Shown piece after piece: positions 52,984-62,530 of a stretch of DNA of 64,000 nucleotides; within the stretch, counting starts at the first letter, position 1, and each line of letters begins with the position of its first letter. The position numbers and the translations under genes were made by a program. The notes beneath the pieces were generated by a model. That model was given only the letters and a program-made list of their open reading frames with translations. It ran no database searches and was not told the origin of the DNA. Origin of the DNA: Rhinopithecus roxellana (Eukaryota; Chordata; Mammalia; Primates; Cercopithecidae); the NCBI RefSeq assembly GCF_007565055.1, contig NC_044568.1, positions 26,113,936 through 26,177,935 of the forward strand. Reading direction: 5' to 3'.

Positions 52984-53269
52984 GTCTTTTTTGAGTCTCA
53001 CTCTGTTGCCCAGGCTGGAGTGCAGTGGTGCGATCTTGGCTCACTGCAACCTCCGCCTCCCAGGTTCAAGCGATTCTCCTGCCTCAGCCTCCCGAGTAGC
53101 TGGGATTACAGGCACCTACCACCACGCCTGGCTAATTTTTGTACTTTTAGTAGAGATGGGCTTTCACCATGTTGGACCAGGCTGGTCTCAAGCTCCTGAC
53201 CTCAAATGACCCACCCACGTCAGCCTCCTAAAGTGCTGGGATTACAGGCATGAGCCCCCACACCCAGCC
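52984..53269 (-). mobile_element. Alu, antisense, nearest to exon 3
   Basis: Short T head (ttttttgagtctcactctg) and end gagcccccacacccagcc. It ends 253 bp before exon 3. Confidence 0.93.
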
Positions 53270-53522
53270 GATAAGTTGCTTTCTAGACAAGATAATATTT
53301 CAATTGACAAGAAGATGAGAAAGAAATCAGAGCACGAGGAAGGCATCCTGTAATTGTGAAGAACATTACGGTGATGGCTTTGTTGTTCTGTCACTGGATT
53401 ATGGTTTGTTTTGGTTGTGTTTGGTTTTGTGGGGGGATTCCCACAAGTTTGCTCTTTGGAGAAGGAATGCTCTTGTCTTTAATCTGTCCAATTTCCTAAT
53501 CTCTGTGATTTCTGCCCTGCAG

Positions 53523-53746
53523 TGAGTTTTGAAGATTGCACCGGTCGACAAAGGACAGCCTATTTTTCCCTCGACACCCGATTCAAAGTGGGCCCAGACG
53601 GTGTGATTACAGTCAAAAGGCCTCTACAGTTTCATAACCCACAGATCCATTTCTTGGTCTACGCCTGGGACTCCACCTACAGAAAGTTTTCCACCAAAGT
53701 CACGCTGAATACAGTGGGGCACCACAGCCGCCCCCCGCCCCTTCAT
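53523..53746 (+). CDS. CDH1: CDH1 exon 3: propeptide, residues 55-129
   Basis: The exon encodes most of the inhibitory prodomain that keeps newly made E-cadherin from adhering until it is cut. It begins in phase: the first two bases (TG) complete the Val55 codon started in exon 2, followed by SFEDCTGRQRTAYFSLDTRF and 54 more residues, 74 whole codons in all. Length is 224 bp, as I recall for human. The reading continues into the intron without an early stop, so the 3' border rests on length, phase and the gtatgt donor at 53747. Compared with my memory of human, about six residues differ, including the last ones (PPLH here, PPHQ in human). The final base is T where G is usual, which weakens the donor. 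No frameshift or stop. Confidence 0.97.
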
Positions 53747-53800
53747 GTATGTTGGCATTTTTCTGAGAAGTTCGCTGTTGTTTTAGTGCACTATCTGATC

Positions 53801-54023
53801 CAGGTTTCTCAGCCTTGGTACCGTTGCCATTTTGTACTGGATGATTTTGTGTTGCAGGGGTTGTCCTGTGCACCATGTAGGATGTTTAGCAAGCATCCCT
53901 GGCCTTAACTGGTTAGACACCAGTAGCACTTCCACCACTTGTGACAACCCAAAGTGTCTCCACATGTTGCCAATGGCCCCTGGGGGGACAAATCAGCCCC
54001 AGTTGAGAGCTCTTGGTCTAACT
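53801..54023 (-). mobile_element. MER5A (hAT-Charlie) DNA transposon, antisense, nearly full length
   Basis: caggtttctcagccttggta at one end and the matching terminal clause cagttgagagctcttggtc at the other. Inside are gtcctgtgcaccatgtagga, aacccaaagtgtctccacat and ggcccctggggggacaaatc, the MER5A body in reverse. Confidence 0.92.
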
Positions 54024-54064
54024 GAATAATTCTTGCTGGGGTTTTTGGGGTGTGGGGATCGGGT

Positions 54065-54285
54065 AGTGTGGAAGAGTGGTAAAGGCCTGGATACCATCTG
54101 GGACTGAATCTCAGCTGTGCCATTTACTACTTGGGTAACGTTGAAGGAATTATGTCACCTGTCTATGCTTGAGCTTCCTTATCTGTAAAATGGAGATAAT
54201 AGTGAGGATGAAATTAATTAATGCATGTGAAATGCTAAAAGTACGCAAGGCATAGTTAGTCATTGTTAGCTATCTTTACCACTCC
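54065..54285 (+). mobile_element. MIR, sense, nearly full length
   Basis: gggactgaatctcagctgtg, ttgagcttccttatctgtaa, aatggagataatagtgagga and gttagctatctt in order. Confidence 0.92.
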
Positions 54286-54323
54286 CCTCCTGGGGGAAGA
54301 AGAATGAATGAGAGCTGGATTCT

Positions 54324-54635
54324 TCTTCTCTCTCTCTCTCTCTTTTTTTTTTTTTTTTTAAGACATAGTCTCACTCTGTGGCCCAGGCTGGAGTGCAGTG
54401 GTGCGACTCACAGCAACCTCCACCTCCCCAGTTCAAGTGATTCTCCTGCCTCAGCCTCCTGAGTAGCTGGGATGACAGGTGCCCACACCACACCTGGCTA
54501 ATTTTTGTATTTTTAGTAGAGGCAAGGTTTCACCATGTTGGCCAGGCTGGTCTCGAATTCCTGACCTCAAATTATCTGCCTGCCTCGGCCTCCCAAAGTG
54601 CTGGGATTATAGGAGTGAGCCACTGTGCCTGGCCG
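54324..54635 (-). mobile_element. Alu, antisense, with (TC) head
   Basis: gagagctggattct target duplication (54310-54323 and 54636 on). The head is a TC microsatellite followed by about 17 T. Confidence 0.94.
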
Positions 54636-54721
54636 AGAGCTGGATTCTCTGATCATTTTGCTTTTTGTGCTTCCAGTAAGAAGAGTCTTGGCAAAGCAAG
54701 AGAAGAACCAGTGGGCAGCTC

Positions 54722-54845
54722 TTGCCCCATTAGACTGTAACCTCCACAAGACCCTTTCCCGTGGTATTTGCAGTGCCTGGCCTTAGGTCTGGCCCATACC
54801 AGGAACAGACAAACAGATGAATTGGCCATGAATGGAAGGATGGAT
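54722..54845 (+). mobile_element. L2 3' end, sense
   Basis: ccattagactgtaacctcca, gcagtgcctggccttaggtc and aacagatgaattggccatga follow the L2 end. Confidence 0.75.
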
Positions 54846-55257
54846 GGATGTCTGCCTAGGTTCTTGGCAGGAATGTTTCTAGGGGTTGTTACTCGAAGCG
54901 AGTTTCTCAAATGCTCCCGTGGTGCTTCCTACCGAAATGTCTCTCTGGGGGATATTCTGGTTGTGTCCTGCTTACTGCTTTGGAAGTGTGGAATGTGTTG
55001 TAAGTGCCAGGGCCAGTAAGGTTGGCATCTTCTTTTCTCCCTGAAGACTCTTGATATTCTTGGAACTTAATGGTCCTCCTGATCTGGTTTTTCTCCCTGG
55101 TGTAATTAGACCAGAAAAATGAGGAGTCTAATACTGTAGGACTATATTAACATAGCTCCTTGACTCAGAGTCTCCAAGGGACCCCATCATTCATGTGAAA
55201 AAAATTTCAGCACAGTGAGTCCTTGCCAGGCAGCTGTGTGTGGAAGCCTCTTATGAT
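54846..55257. other. Unassigned intron sequence
   Basis: No repeat or exon recognised. Confidence 0.45.
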
Positions 55258-55270
55258 CCAGAGACAGTTT

Positions 55271-55548
55271 TATTTTATTTTTTTAGAGACAGAGTCTTGT
55301 TCTGTCTCCCAGTCTGGAGGGCAGTGGTGCAATTTCGGCTCATAGACACTTCCGCCTCCCGGGTTCAAACAATTCTCCTGCCTCAGCCTCTCAAGTAGCT
55401 AGGATTATAGGCGCCCGCCACCACGCCTGGCTAATTTTTGTATTTTTAGTAGAGATGGTTTCACCATGTTGGCCAGGCTGGTCTCGATCTTCCCACCTCA
55501 GCCTCCCAAAGTGCTGGGATTATAGGTTTGAGCCACTGTGCCCGGCTG
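55271..55548 (-). mobile_element. Alu, antisense, with short gaps
   Basis: Exact target duplication cagagacagtttt at 55258-55270 and 55549-55561. A gap follows ggctggtctcgat. Confidence 0.95.
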
Positions 55549-55561
55549 CAGAGACAGTTTT

Positions 55562-56210
55562 GAGCTTGGGTCTTCAACTTTTCTTCCACATCTCTTGAAC
55601 TTTGTGTCTGCCTCCATGTCTGCTGTGTCAGGATTGGGTTCAAGTACACGTTATATAAATCTCCCAGTTGTGGTTTATGCAAAATACTCTCAAGTTAAGG
55701 AAGCCCTAGGGTAAGCTGTGCCCAGTATGGAGACTTGATAGTCGTCAAGAGTCCAGGTTCCCCCTTTCCTTTTTGCTCCATCACCTTCAGCACATGACTT
55801 CATCCTCAAGGAGATGTCATGATCCCAGATGGCTGCTGGAGCTCCAGTCATCATGTCTTTGTTTTTTTTTTTTTAAATCGTGTTTATTCTAGGCAAGAAG
55901 AAGGAGAAAGGAAAAGCATAAAAATGCATTACTTAGTTATCTGTCTGCCTTTTAAGAAACCTTTGTGGAATTCTCCTCAAGCAATACTTGAGAAACACTG
56001 GCCAAAACTTAGCCTCATGACCACATCTAACTGCACGTGCAGTCTAGGGAATGTAGTCTTATATGAATACATTTCTGGAATGTATATCCCAGAATTAGAA
56101 AATTGAGATATATATTGGAGAGATAGGTTTTTATTTTGTTTTTAATCAGAAACAAAGAATGGATATTGGGTGGTAGGTAGCAGATTCTGCCTCAGCTGGT
56201 TTGAGATTCA
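55562..56210 (+). repeat. Ancient interspersed repeat, family not named
   Basis: agatggctgctggagctcca, aacactggccaaaacttagc, tctagggaatgtagtctta and gaatggatattgggtggtag match the order of a common old mammalian repeat I have seen but cannot name with confidence. Confidence 0.5.
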
Positions 56211-56318
56211 CCTTGGTTTGTCTCTATAGTTCAAAGGATCCTTCTGGAACCAGATGGTACTGTAATTAGATGGCAGTCTTACCTCGCCTTCAATATATAT
56301 TTATTAATTTTCAACTTT

Positions 56319-56792
56319 TTTTTTTTTTTTGAGACGGAGTCTCGCTCTGTCGCCCAGGCTGGAGTGCAATGGCCGGATCTCAGCTCACTGCAAGCTCCGC
56401 CTCCCGGGTTTACGCCATTCTCCTGCCTCAGCCTCCCGAGTAGCTGGGACTACAGGCGCCTGCCACCTCGCCCGGCTAGTTTTTTGTATTTTTTTTTTTT
56501 CTTTTTTTTGAGACGGAGTCTCGCTCTGTCGCCCGGGCTGGAGTGCAGTGGCCGGATCTCAGCTCACTGCAAGCTCCGCCTCCCGGGTTTATGCCATTCT
56601 CCTGCCTCAGCCTCCCGAGTAGCTAGGACTACAGGCGCCCGCCACCTCGCCTGGCTAGTTTTTTGTATTTTTTTAGTAGAGACGGGGTTTCACCATGTTA
56701 GCCAGGATGGTCTCGATCTCCTGACCTCGTGATCCGCCCATCTCGGCCTCCCAAAGTGCTGGGATTACAGGCTTGAGCCACCGCGCCCGGCC
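56319..56792 (-). mobile_element. Young AluY of Old World monkey type, antisense, trimeric by internal duplication
   Basis: An extra right arm (56319-56490) precedes a full dimer (56491-56792). One target duplication, aattttcaacttt (56306-56318 and 56793-56805), encloses both. Both arms share the uncommon cgggttta variant, so one element was duplicated internally. Confidence 0.94.
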
Positions 56793-56835
56793 AATTTTCA
56801 ACTTTAAAAAAAAAACAACATACCCAGGTTAACAT

Positions 56836-57006
56836 AATTTTTTTTTTTTTTTTGGAGACGGTCTTACTCTGTCACTCAGTCTGGAGTGCAGTCTCGGGAG
56901 CACAGCTCACTGCAGCCTTGACCTCCCAGCCTCAGGCAATCCTCCTGCCTCAATCTTCCATGTAGCTGGGACCACAGGGTGCACCACCATGCCCAGCTAA
57001 TTTTTA

Positions 57007-57045
<39 letters not shown>

Positions 57046-57090
57046 TTTTTTTTTTGTAGAGATAGGGTCTCACCTTAATGCGCAGGCTCA
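56836..57090 (-). mobile_element. AluJ-like, antisense, truncated, with (ATT) linker
   Basis: ggagacggtcttactctgtc start; the linker has become (ATT)n and the left arm stops after about 30 bp. Confidence 0.87.
57006..57046 (+). repeat. (ATT)13 microsatellite
   Basis: Perfect ATT units in the linker of the surrounding Alu, followed by poly(T). Confidence 0.95.
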
Positions 57091-57168
57091 CTAAATTTGT
57101 ATAAGAATAGATCTTAGTCTCTAGTTCTTTCACCTTATTTGGGTGAGTTTTCTCAGTCTGGCATCCTT

Positions 57169-57352
57169 CTTTTCTTTTCTTTCTTTTCTTTTTCTTTTCT
57201 TCCCTTTCCCCTTCCCTTCCTTTTGTGTTTTTAGTAGAGACAGAGTTTTACCGTGTTGGCCAGGCTGGTCTTGAGCTCCTGACCTCAAGCAGTCCACCTG
57301 CCTTGGCCTCCCAAAGTGCTGGGATTACAGGCATGTGCCACCGTGCCCCACC
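57169..57352 (-). mobile_element. Alu left arm, antisense, with pyrimidine head
   Basis: A ctttt/cccttt tract (57169-57215) is joined to the linker and left arm only. tggcatcctt / tggtatccta flank it, so it behaves as its own insertion. Confidence 0.85.
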
Positions 57353-57588
57353 TGGTATCCTATTTTTCTGAGGGATCAGTTTCGTGTGCAGTATTTTCAG
57401 GCATGACTCCCTTTCATTTCACGCATGAAAATGTTAGTGTTATGTTTTGCCAGCACAGTGTTCATCATTATTAATTCTCTGAAAATATTCCACAGTCCTA
57501 ATGTCAGCAAGGCATGCGTGTTCCTTTCCTTTTCAATGTGATACTGGGTTTGCATTCATTCATGAGTGCCCATGTGCTCACCATGGCT
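57353..57588. other. Unassigned intron sequence
   Basis: Nothing recognised. Confidence 0.4.
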
Positions 57589-57605
57589 GTGCAAGGTAGC
57601 TGGGT

Positions 57606-57929
57606 TTTGTTGATGTTGTTGTTTTGTTTGTTTTTGGGTTTTTTTGAGATGGAGTTTCACTCTTGTTGCCCAGGCTGGAGTGCAGTGGCTTATCTCGTTC
57701 ACTGCAACCTCCACCTCCTGGATTTAAGCAATTCCCCTGCTTCAACCTCCCGAGTAGCTGGGATTACAGGTGTGCACCACCACGCCCAGCTAATTTTTGT
57801 ATTATTAGTAGAAACGGGTTTCACCATGTTGGCCAGGCTGGTCTCGAGCTCACCTCAGGTGATTCACCCACCTTGGCCTCCCAAAGGAAAAAGCCTGCTG
57901 GGATTACAGGCATGAGCCACTGCACCTAG
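57606..57929 (-). mobile_element. Alu, antisense, with small insert
   Basis: Head of gtttt units; tgcaaggtagctgggtttt / tgaaggtggctgtttt flank it. An extra aggaaaaagcct lies inside cccaaagtgctggg. Confidence 0.92.
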
Positions 57930-57976
57930 TGAAGGTGGCTGTTTTAAGGCTTAGGATACAGTGGTTTTTCTGGAGT

Positions 57977-58458
57977 TGTTTTTTGTTTGTTTGTTTGTTT
58001 GCTGTTTTTTTTTGAGACAGAGTCTCGCTCTGTTTCCCAGGTCAGAGTGCAGTGACATGATCTCGGCTCACTTCAACTTCCGCCTCCCGGATTCAAGCAA
58101 TTTTCTTGCCTCAGCCTCCTGAGTAGCTGGAATTACAGGCACATGCCACCATGCCTGGCTAATTTTTGTTTGTTTGTTTGTTTGTTTTTGAGACACAATC
58201 TCTGTTATCTAGGCTGGAGTGCAGTAGCACGATCTCAGCTCACTGCAACCTCTGCCTCCCGGGTTCGTATCTCAGTCTCCCAAGTAATTGGGACCTCATG
58301 TGTGCGCCACCATGCCTGACTAGTTTTTGTATTTTTAGTAGAGGTGCGGGGTTTTGCCATGTTGGCCAAGCTGATCCCAAACTCATGACCTCAAGTGATC
58401 TGCCCACCTTGGCCCCCCAACGTGCTGGGATTACAGGTGTGAACCACCACACCTGGCC
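57977..58458 (-). mobile_element. Antisense Alu arm followed by a full antisense Alu
   Basis: Right arm 57977-58169, then a dimer 58170-58458. Both are headed by (GTTT) units (57984-58000 and 58168-58188). aggatacagtg flanks the pair. Confidence 0.9.
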
Positions 58459-58569
58459 CAGGATACAGTGTTGAGGGTCAGTTTTTTATTTTGTTCCTGT
58501 GCTGGGGTCAAATCTCAATAAAACCATAGCTCAGTGTTTTCCAACCAGTCCAGCCATCATCTGCATCAT

Positions 58570-58800
58570 TACCTTTGTTGAGCACTTCCTGTGTTTCAGG
58601 CACTATTCACAGTGCTTTAAATGTGCGATACCAGCATCTCATTTCATCCTCCCAAGAATTCTATGAGATAGGTTCTAATACTATCCCCATTTCAGACATT
58701 AGGAAGCTGTAGTACAGAGAAGTTAAGTAATATCTGCCTGGGACAAGGAGGCACCATCGTGAGGATTCAAAGCCAGATAGCCTAGCTCCAGAGCCTACCC
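58570..58800 (-). mobile_element. MIR, antisense, nearly full length
   Basis: ttgagcacttcctgtgtttc, aggcactattcacagtgctt, gtacagagaagttaagtaat and cctagctccagagcctaccc in order. Confidence 0.92.
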
Positions 58801-58952
58801 TTGGCTCAGGCTGGGCTGCCTCTCTAGGAGACAAACGCAGGATGTAGAGGGCAGAGAGTGTAGGTGTGTGCGCATGTGTGCACTTGTGGCCAGTGTGCAG
58901 CATTGAGGAAGGGCTCTGTGATGATACCTGGTTATATCTCACATGTATCTGG
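58801..58952. other. Unassigned intron sequence
   Basis: Contains a short tgtgtgcgcatgtgtgcac purine-pyrimidine alternation. Confidence 0.4.
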
Positions 58953-58966
58953 TGCATCTTTAATCT

Positions 58967-59264
58967 TTTTTTTTTTTCTTTTTTGAGATGGAGTCTCTCT
59001 CTGTCACCCAGGCTGGAGTGCAGTGGTGCCATCTCGGCTCACTACAAGCTCCGCCTCCCGGGTTCACACCATTCTCCTGCCTCAGCCTCCTGAGTAGCTG
59101 GGACCACAGGCGCCTGCCACCACGCCCAGCTAATTTTTTGTATTTTTAGTAGAGATGGGATTTCACCATGTTAGCCAGGATGGTCTCGATCTCCTGACCT
59201 CATGATCCACCCACCTTGGCCTCCCAAAGTGCTGGGATTACAGGCGTGAGCCACTGCGCCTGGC
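58967..59264 (-). mobile_element. AluY-like, antisense
   Basis: Target duplication gcatctttaatctt (58953-58966) and gcatcttcaatctt (59265-59278). Confidence 0.95.
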
Positions 59265-59278
59265 GCATCTTCAATCTT

Positions 59279-59702
59279 AAAGCCAGAAAATAGAGCTGAA
59301 CTCAAACTTGGCAAGCAGTGATCAGTGACTGTGAGTTTTTATGTGGATGGTGAGAGATGGAATTTTCCCCTGGAAACTTTACTACAGTAATCACTTTAAA
59401 ACACTTAAACAATTTGGCAAATATTTTCCTTCCATTTTCAACTCTCTTATTTCCCTGCATGTGCATAAAGTTATCTTTATTGCATATGAAAACTGTTCAA
59501 TACAAGTCTCAAAGGGTGTTTTTGGCTCCCATCCCAACAGCTTCTGTTAGAACAAATGGAAACCATATAGATACAATGATACATTGAAATGAAGAGATTT
59601 GTATTGATCACAAAGTAGTTCTTAGTATCTGTTCTCAAAATCTACTTGTTTTGGCTGATAACTCCACTTTGGGGACCTATGTCCCCAAGAAAAACATGAA
59701 AG
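59279..59702. other. Unassigned intron sequence
   Basis: A+T-rich, no family or exon recognised. Confidence 0.45.
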
Positions 59703-60015
59703 AGGCTGGGTGTGGTGACTCACACCTGTAATCCCTGCAAATTGGGAAGCCAGAGCAGGAGAATCACTTAAGCCCAGGAGTTCGAGACCAGCCTGGGCAA
59801 GATGGCAAGACCCTGCCTCTACAAAAATTAAACAAAATTTAAAAATTAGGTGCACATGGTGGTACATGCCTGTAGTTCCAGCTACTTGGTAGGCTGAGGT
59901 CAGAGTCTCACCTGAGCTCAGGAGTTTGAGGCTGCAGTGAGCTTTGATCACTTCACTGCACTCCAGCCTGGGTGACAGAGCAAGACCCTGTCTCTATTTA
60001 AAAAAAGAAAATAAA
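59703..60015 (+). mobile_element. AluJ-like, sense
   Basis: aggctgggtgtggtgactca start, strongly decayed right arm, A-rich tail. Confidence 0.9.
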
Positions 60016-60104
60016 AGAAATTGAAAACCCAAATATTCAGTTGTTGAGTAAGTTCTGATATTAAATCATCACAGTATAATGTTGCTATTAAAAATCACAT
60101 TATG

Positions 60105-60388
60105 GGCTGGGTGTGGTGGCTCATGCCTATAATCCCAGCATTTTGGGAGGCCAAGTTGCTTAAACTCACAAGTTCGAGACCAGCCTGGGTAACATGGCAA
60201 AACCCTATGTCTACTAAAAATACAAAAATTAGTCAGGCATGGTGGTGTGCACCTGTAGTCCCAGCTACTCAGGAAGCTGAGATGGGGGGGATGACTTGAG
60301 CCTGGGAGGCAGAGGTTGCAGTAAGACAAGGTCATGCTGCTATATCCCAGCCTCAGTGATAGAGCCAGATCTTGTCTCAAAAAAATAA
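60105..60388 (+). mobile_element. Alu, sense, 341 bp upstream of exon 4
   Basis: ggctgggtgtggtggctcat start; part of the left arm is missing (ggccaagttgcttaaactc). aaatcacattatg / aatgagattatg flank it. Confidence 0.92.
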
Positions 60389-60729
60389 AAATGAGATTAT
60401 GTAGGCTTGAAACAGCTTGTAAATTATAATATCAAACCCTGAAACCAATACTTGTGTATGCATGATGATTATTGAAACTCTGGACACTAAGAAGGATAAA
60501 AAGAGAATGCGGTCTTTACGATGCAGCAAAGGGGCTCATTGTTTTTTGTTTTGGTTGGTCATTTTGGTGGATATATATAATTTGTCATTGATAAGAGAAT
60601 GTATCATTAAATTCAAACTGTACACTGCCCACAGAAGGCTGGGGATGCTGTCTGGCTAGGTTGGACTATTAGACCTGTAGTATCCATCCTGAATTATCTC
60701 ATCTTGTTCCTCATCTTCTTTCCTTTTAG

Positions 60730-60873
60730 GCCTCTGTTTCTGGAGTCCAAGCAGAATTGCTCACATTTCCCAACTCCTCTCCTGGACTCAGAAGACGGAA
60801 GAGAGACTGGGTTATTCCTCCTATCAGCTGTCCAGAAAATGAAAAAGGCCCATTTCCTAAAAATCTGGTTCAG
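60730..60873 (+). CDS. CDH1: CDH1 exon 4: end of propeptide, furin site, start of EC1 (residues 130-177)
   Basis: 144 bp in phase 0, opening ASVSGVQAELLTF and closing KNLVQ before the gtagag donor. Residues 149-156 read LRRRKRDW. The basic run is the proprotein-convertase cleavage site, and cutting after Arg154 makes Asp155 the mature N-terminus. Trp156 (mature Trp2) is the side chain that docks in the partner molecule during strand exchange. From memory human has Gln at the middle of the basic run where Arg stands here (60796-60798); the consensus is kept. Mature position 16 is Pro (CCA, 60850-60852), the state known in human to allow binding of Listeria internalin A, while mouse has Glu. 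Acceptor tccttttag is strong. Confidence 0.98.
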
Positions 60874-60998
60874 GTAGAGAAAGAAGTTGTCTATTTCTCT
60901 GGGAGGGATTTGGCAGAGAAGTACCAAGGAGAGAAAGGGAAAAGACCGAATGTTGGGATCCTTCTTTACTAATACTTTTTCTTTCATTTTGTTTTCAG
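60874..60998 (+). other. CDH1: CDH1 intron 4
   Basis: Only 125 bp (gtagag to tcattttgttttcag), with no repeat. Reading from exon 4 stays open for about 100 bases, ending at taatac, so retention would truncate the protein early in EC1. Confidence 0.97.
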
Positions 60999-61154
60999 AT
61001 CAAATCCAACAAAGATAAAGAAGGCAAGGTTTTCTATAGCATCACTGGCCAAGGAGCTGACACACCGCCTGTTGGTGTCTTTATTATTGAAAGAGAAACA
61101 GGATGGCTGAAAGTGACAGAGCCTCTGGATAGAGAAAACATTGCCACATACACT
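60999..61154 (+). CDS. CDH1: CDH1 exon 5: core of EC1 (residues 178-229)
   Basis: 156 bp, 52 codons in phase 0, from IKSNKDKEGKVFYSITGQGA to DRENIATYT. It forms the middle strands of the first extracellular cadherin repeat, the adhesive tip. LDRE at residues 220-223 (mature 66-69) supplies Asp67 and Glu69 for the calcium cluster between EC1 and EC2. Residue 224 is Asn; I recall Arg in human, so a probable lineage difference outside the binding motif. Acceptor tgttttcag and donor gtaagt are both near consensus. Confidence 0.98.
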
Positions 61155-61530
61155 GTAAGTATCTCTTAGAAGCTTGTTGACACTGGGGTAACATCCATCC
61201 AGGATTTTTTGGTCAACCCATGCTGGATCTCCAGATCAGAGGCTCTGAACACATGAGGAGCTTAACTTGACAGCTCTTGACCTGTTGCTAAGGAGAAATG
61301 ATGGGAGAATGTGGGACAGTTTGGGGTTGTTAATTTTTCTCCTTGTCAGGAAGAAAGGAAGGAGAATCCCCATGCATCCTCATACAACCAGGGCAAATTT
61401 TGACCCAAGATGTCAACCTGTTCTTGGGGCTGGAAGTCCCTGACCTAAAGGAACAGGACAGTGATGATAAAAGGGAGCAAAACCCATTTCTTGGGCTTGG
61501 CAGCAGCAAGAGCTTGGGAAAACCAAGAAG

Positions 61531-61828
61531 TTTTTTTTTTTTTTTGAGATAGAGTTTTGCTCTGTCACCCAGGCTAGAACGTAATAACGTGATCTCAGCT
61601 TACCACAACCTCCACTTCCTGGGCTCAAGTGATTCTCCTGCTTCAGCCTCCTGAGTAACTGGATTATAGGCAATTGCCATCACGCCCAGCTGATTTTTTG
61701 TGTTTTTAGTAGAGATGGGGTTTTACCATGTTGGCCAGAGTGGACTCAAACTCCTGAACTCAGGCGATTCACCCTACTTGGCCTCCCAAAGTGCTGGAAT
61801 TACAGGAGTGAGCCACTGTGCCCGGCCT
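61531..61828 (-). mobile_element. Alu, antisense
   Basis: 15-T head, gagatagagttttgctctgt, end gagccactgtgcccggcc. ccaagaag / ccaagagg flank it. Confidence 0.93.
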
Positions 61829-61840
61829 CCAAGAGGTCAT

Positions 61841-62157
61841 TTTTTTTGTTTTTGTTTTTGTTTTGGATTTTTGGTTTTTTTTTTTTTTTTTTGAGACAGG
61901 GTCTACCTATGTCACTCAGGCTGGAGTGCAGTAGTACAATCATAGCTCACTGCATCCTGGACTTTCCGGGCCCAAGCGATACTCCCACCTCATCTTCCTG
62001 AGTAGCTGAGACTAAAGGCGCAGGCCACCACACCCAGCTAATTTTTGTATTTTTTGTGGAAACAAGATCTTGCTATGTTGCCCAGGCTTGAGCTCAAGCA
62101 ATCTGCCCACCTCAGCCTCCCAAAGTGCTGAGATTACATGAGCCACTGTGGCTGGCC
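61841..62157 (-). mobile_element. AluJ-like, antisense
   Basis: gttttt-rich head (61841-61891), gagacagggtctacctatgt, end gagccactgtggctggcc. aagaggtcat / aggaagtcat are its decayed target sites. Confidence 0.92.
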
Positions 62158-62530
62158 AGGAAGTCATATATTAATGCCAAATTCAGAAATATCTGGGGGA
62201 AATGCTAGACCAGAAGGACCAGAGCAAGTTTCACCCTGCATGGAATAAGAGTTCTTCAGGAACCCCACCTTTATCTCTAGGCCTGAAGCCCTGGTCCTCA
62301 CGTGGGAAATGGGAGGTTTGAGCCAGTGGGGGTGTTACACCCCATGGGTCTTACCTTGTTATGATCTCATTGAAGCAGCAGCAGCACATGTGTGAGAAAA
62401 GTCACCCACTGGGGTCTCAGAGAGTGGGAAGGTGTGGCAGCCCAGGGAGTACACTCTGCTTTGACTGGGCTCCTTCTGCCACATTTTCTTCCTCATCAGA
62501 GCTCAATTCACCCTCACTTGGTTCTTTCAG

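Larger units (their letters stand above)
1..53522 (+). other. CDH1: CDH1 intron 2 (3' portion)
   Basis: Everything upstream of exon 3 is intronic. CDH1 intron 2 is about 60 kb in human from memory, so exon 2 should lie roughly 10 kb before the window. The intron ends in a good acceptor: a likely branch-point A in cctaat near 53499, a pyrimidine-rich stretch, then ctgccctgcag at 53512-53522. Intron 2 is known to be needed for proper Cdh1 expression in mouse, and transcripts starting inside human intron 2 have been reported. I could not locate an alternative first exon by eye. Most of the length is interspersed repeat, itemised below. Confidence 0.95.
53747..60729 (+). other. CDH1: CDH1 intron 3
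   Basis: 6,983 bp from gtatgt to cttctttccttttag. It is filled by Alu, MIR, MER5A and L2 copies listed below. The acceptor has a long pyrimidine tract (60700-60727). Confidence 0.96.
61155..62530 (+). other. CDH1: CDH1 intron 5
   Basis: 1,376 bp from gtaagt to cacttggttctttcag. Holds two antisense Alus back to back; the rest (61155-61520 and 62158-62530) is unassigned. Confidence 0.97.

Noticed and set aside
53522..53908. Open frame continuing 54 codons past exon 3
   Set aside because: The part after 53746 is intron reading into a MER5A transposon. Exon length, phase and the gtatgt donor place the border at 53746.
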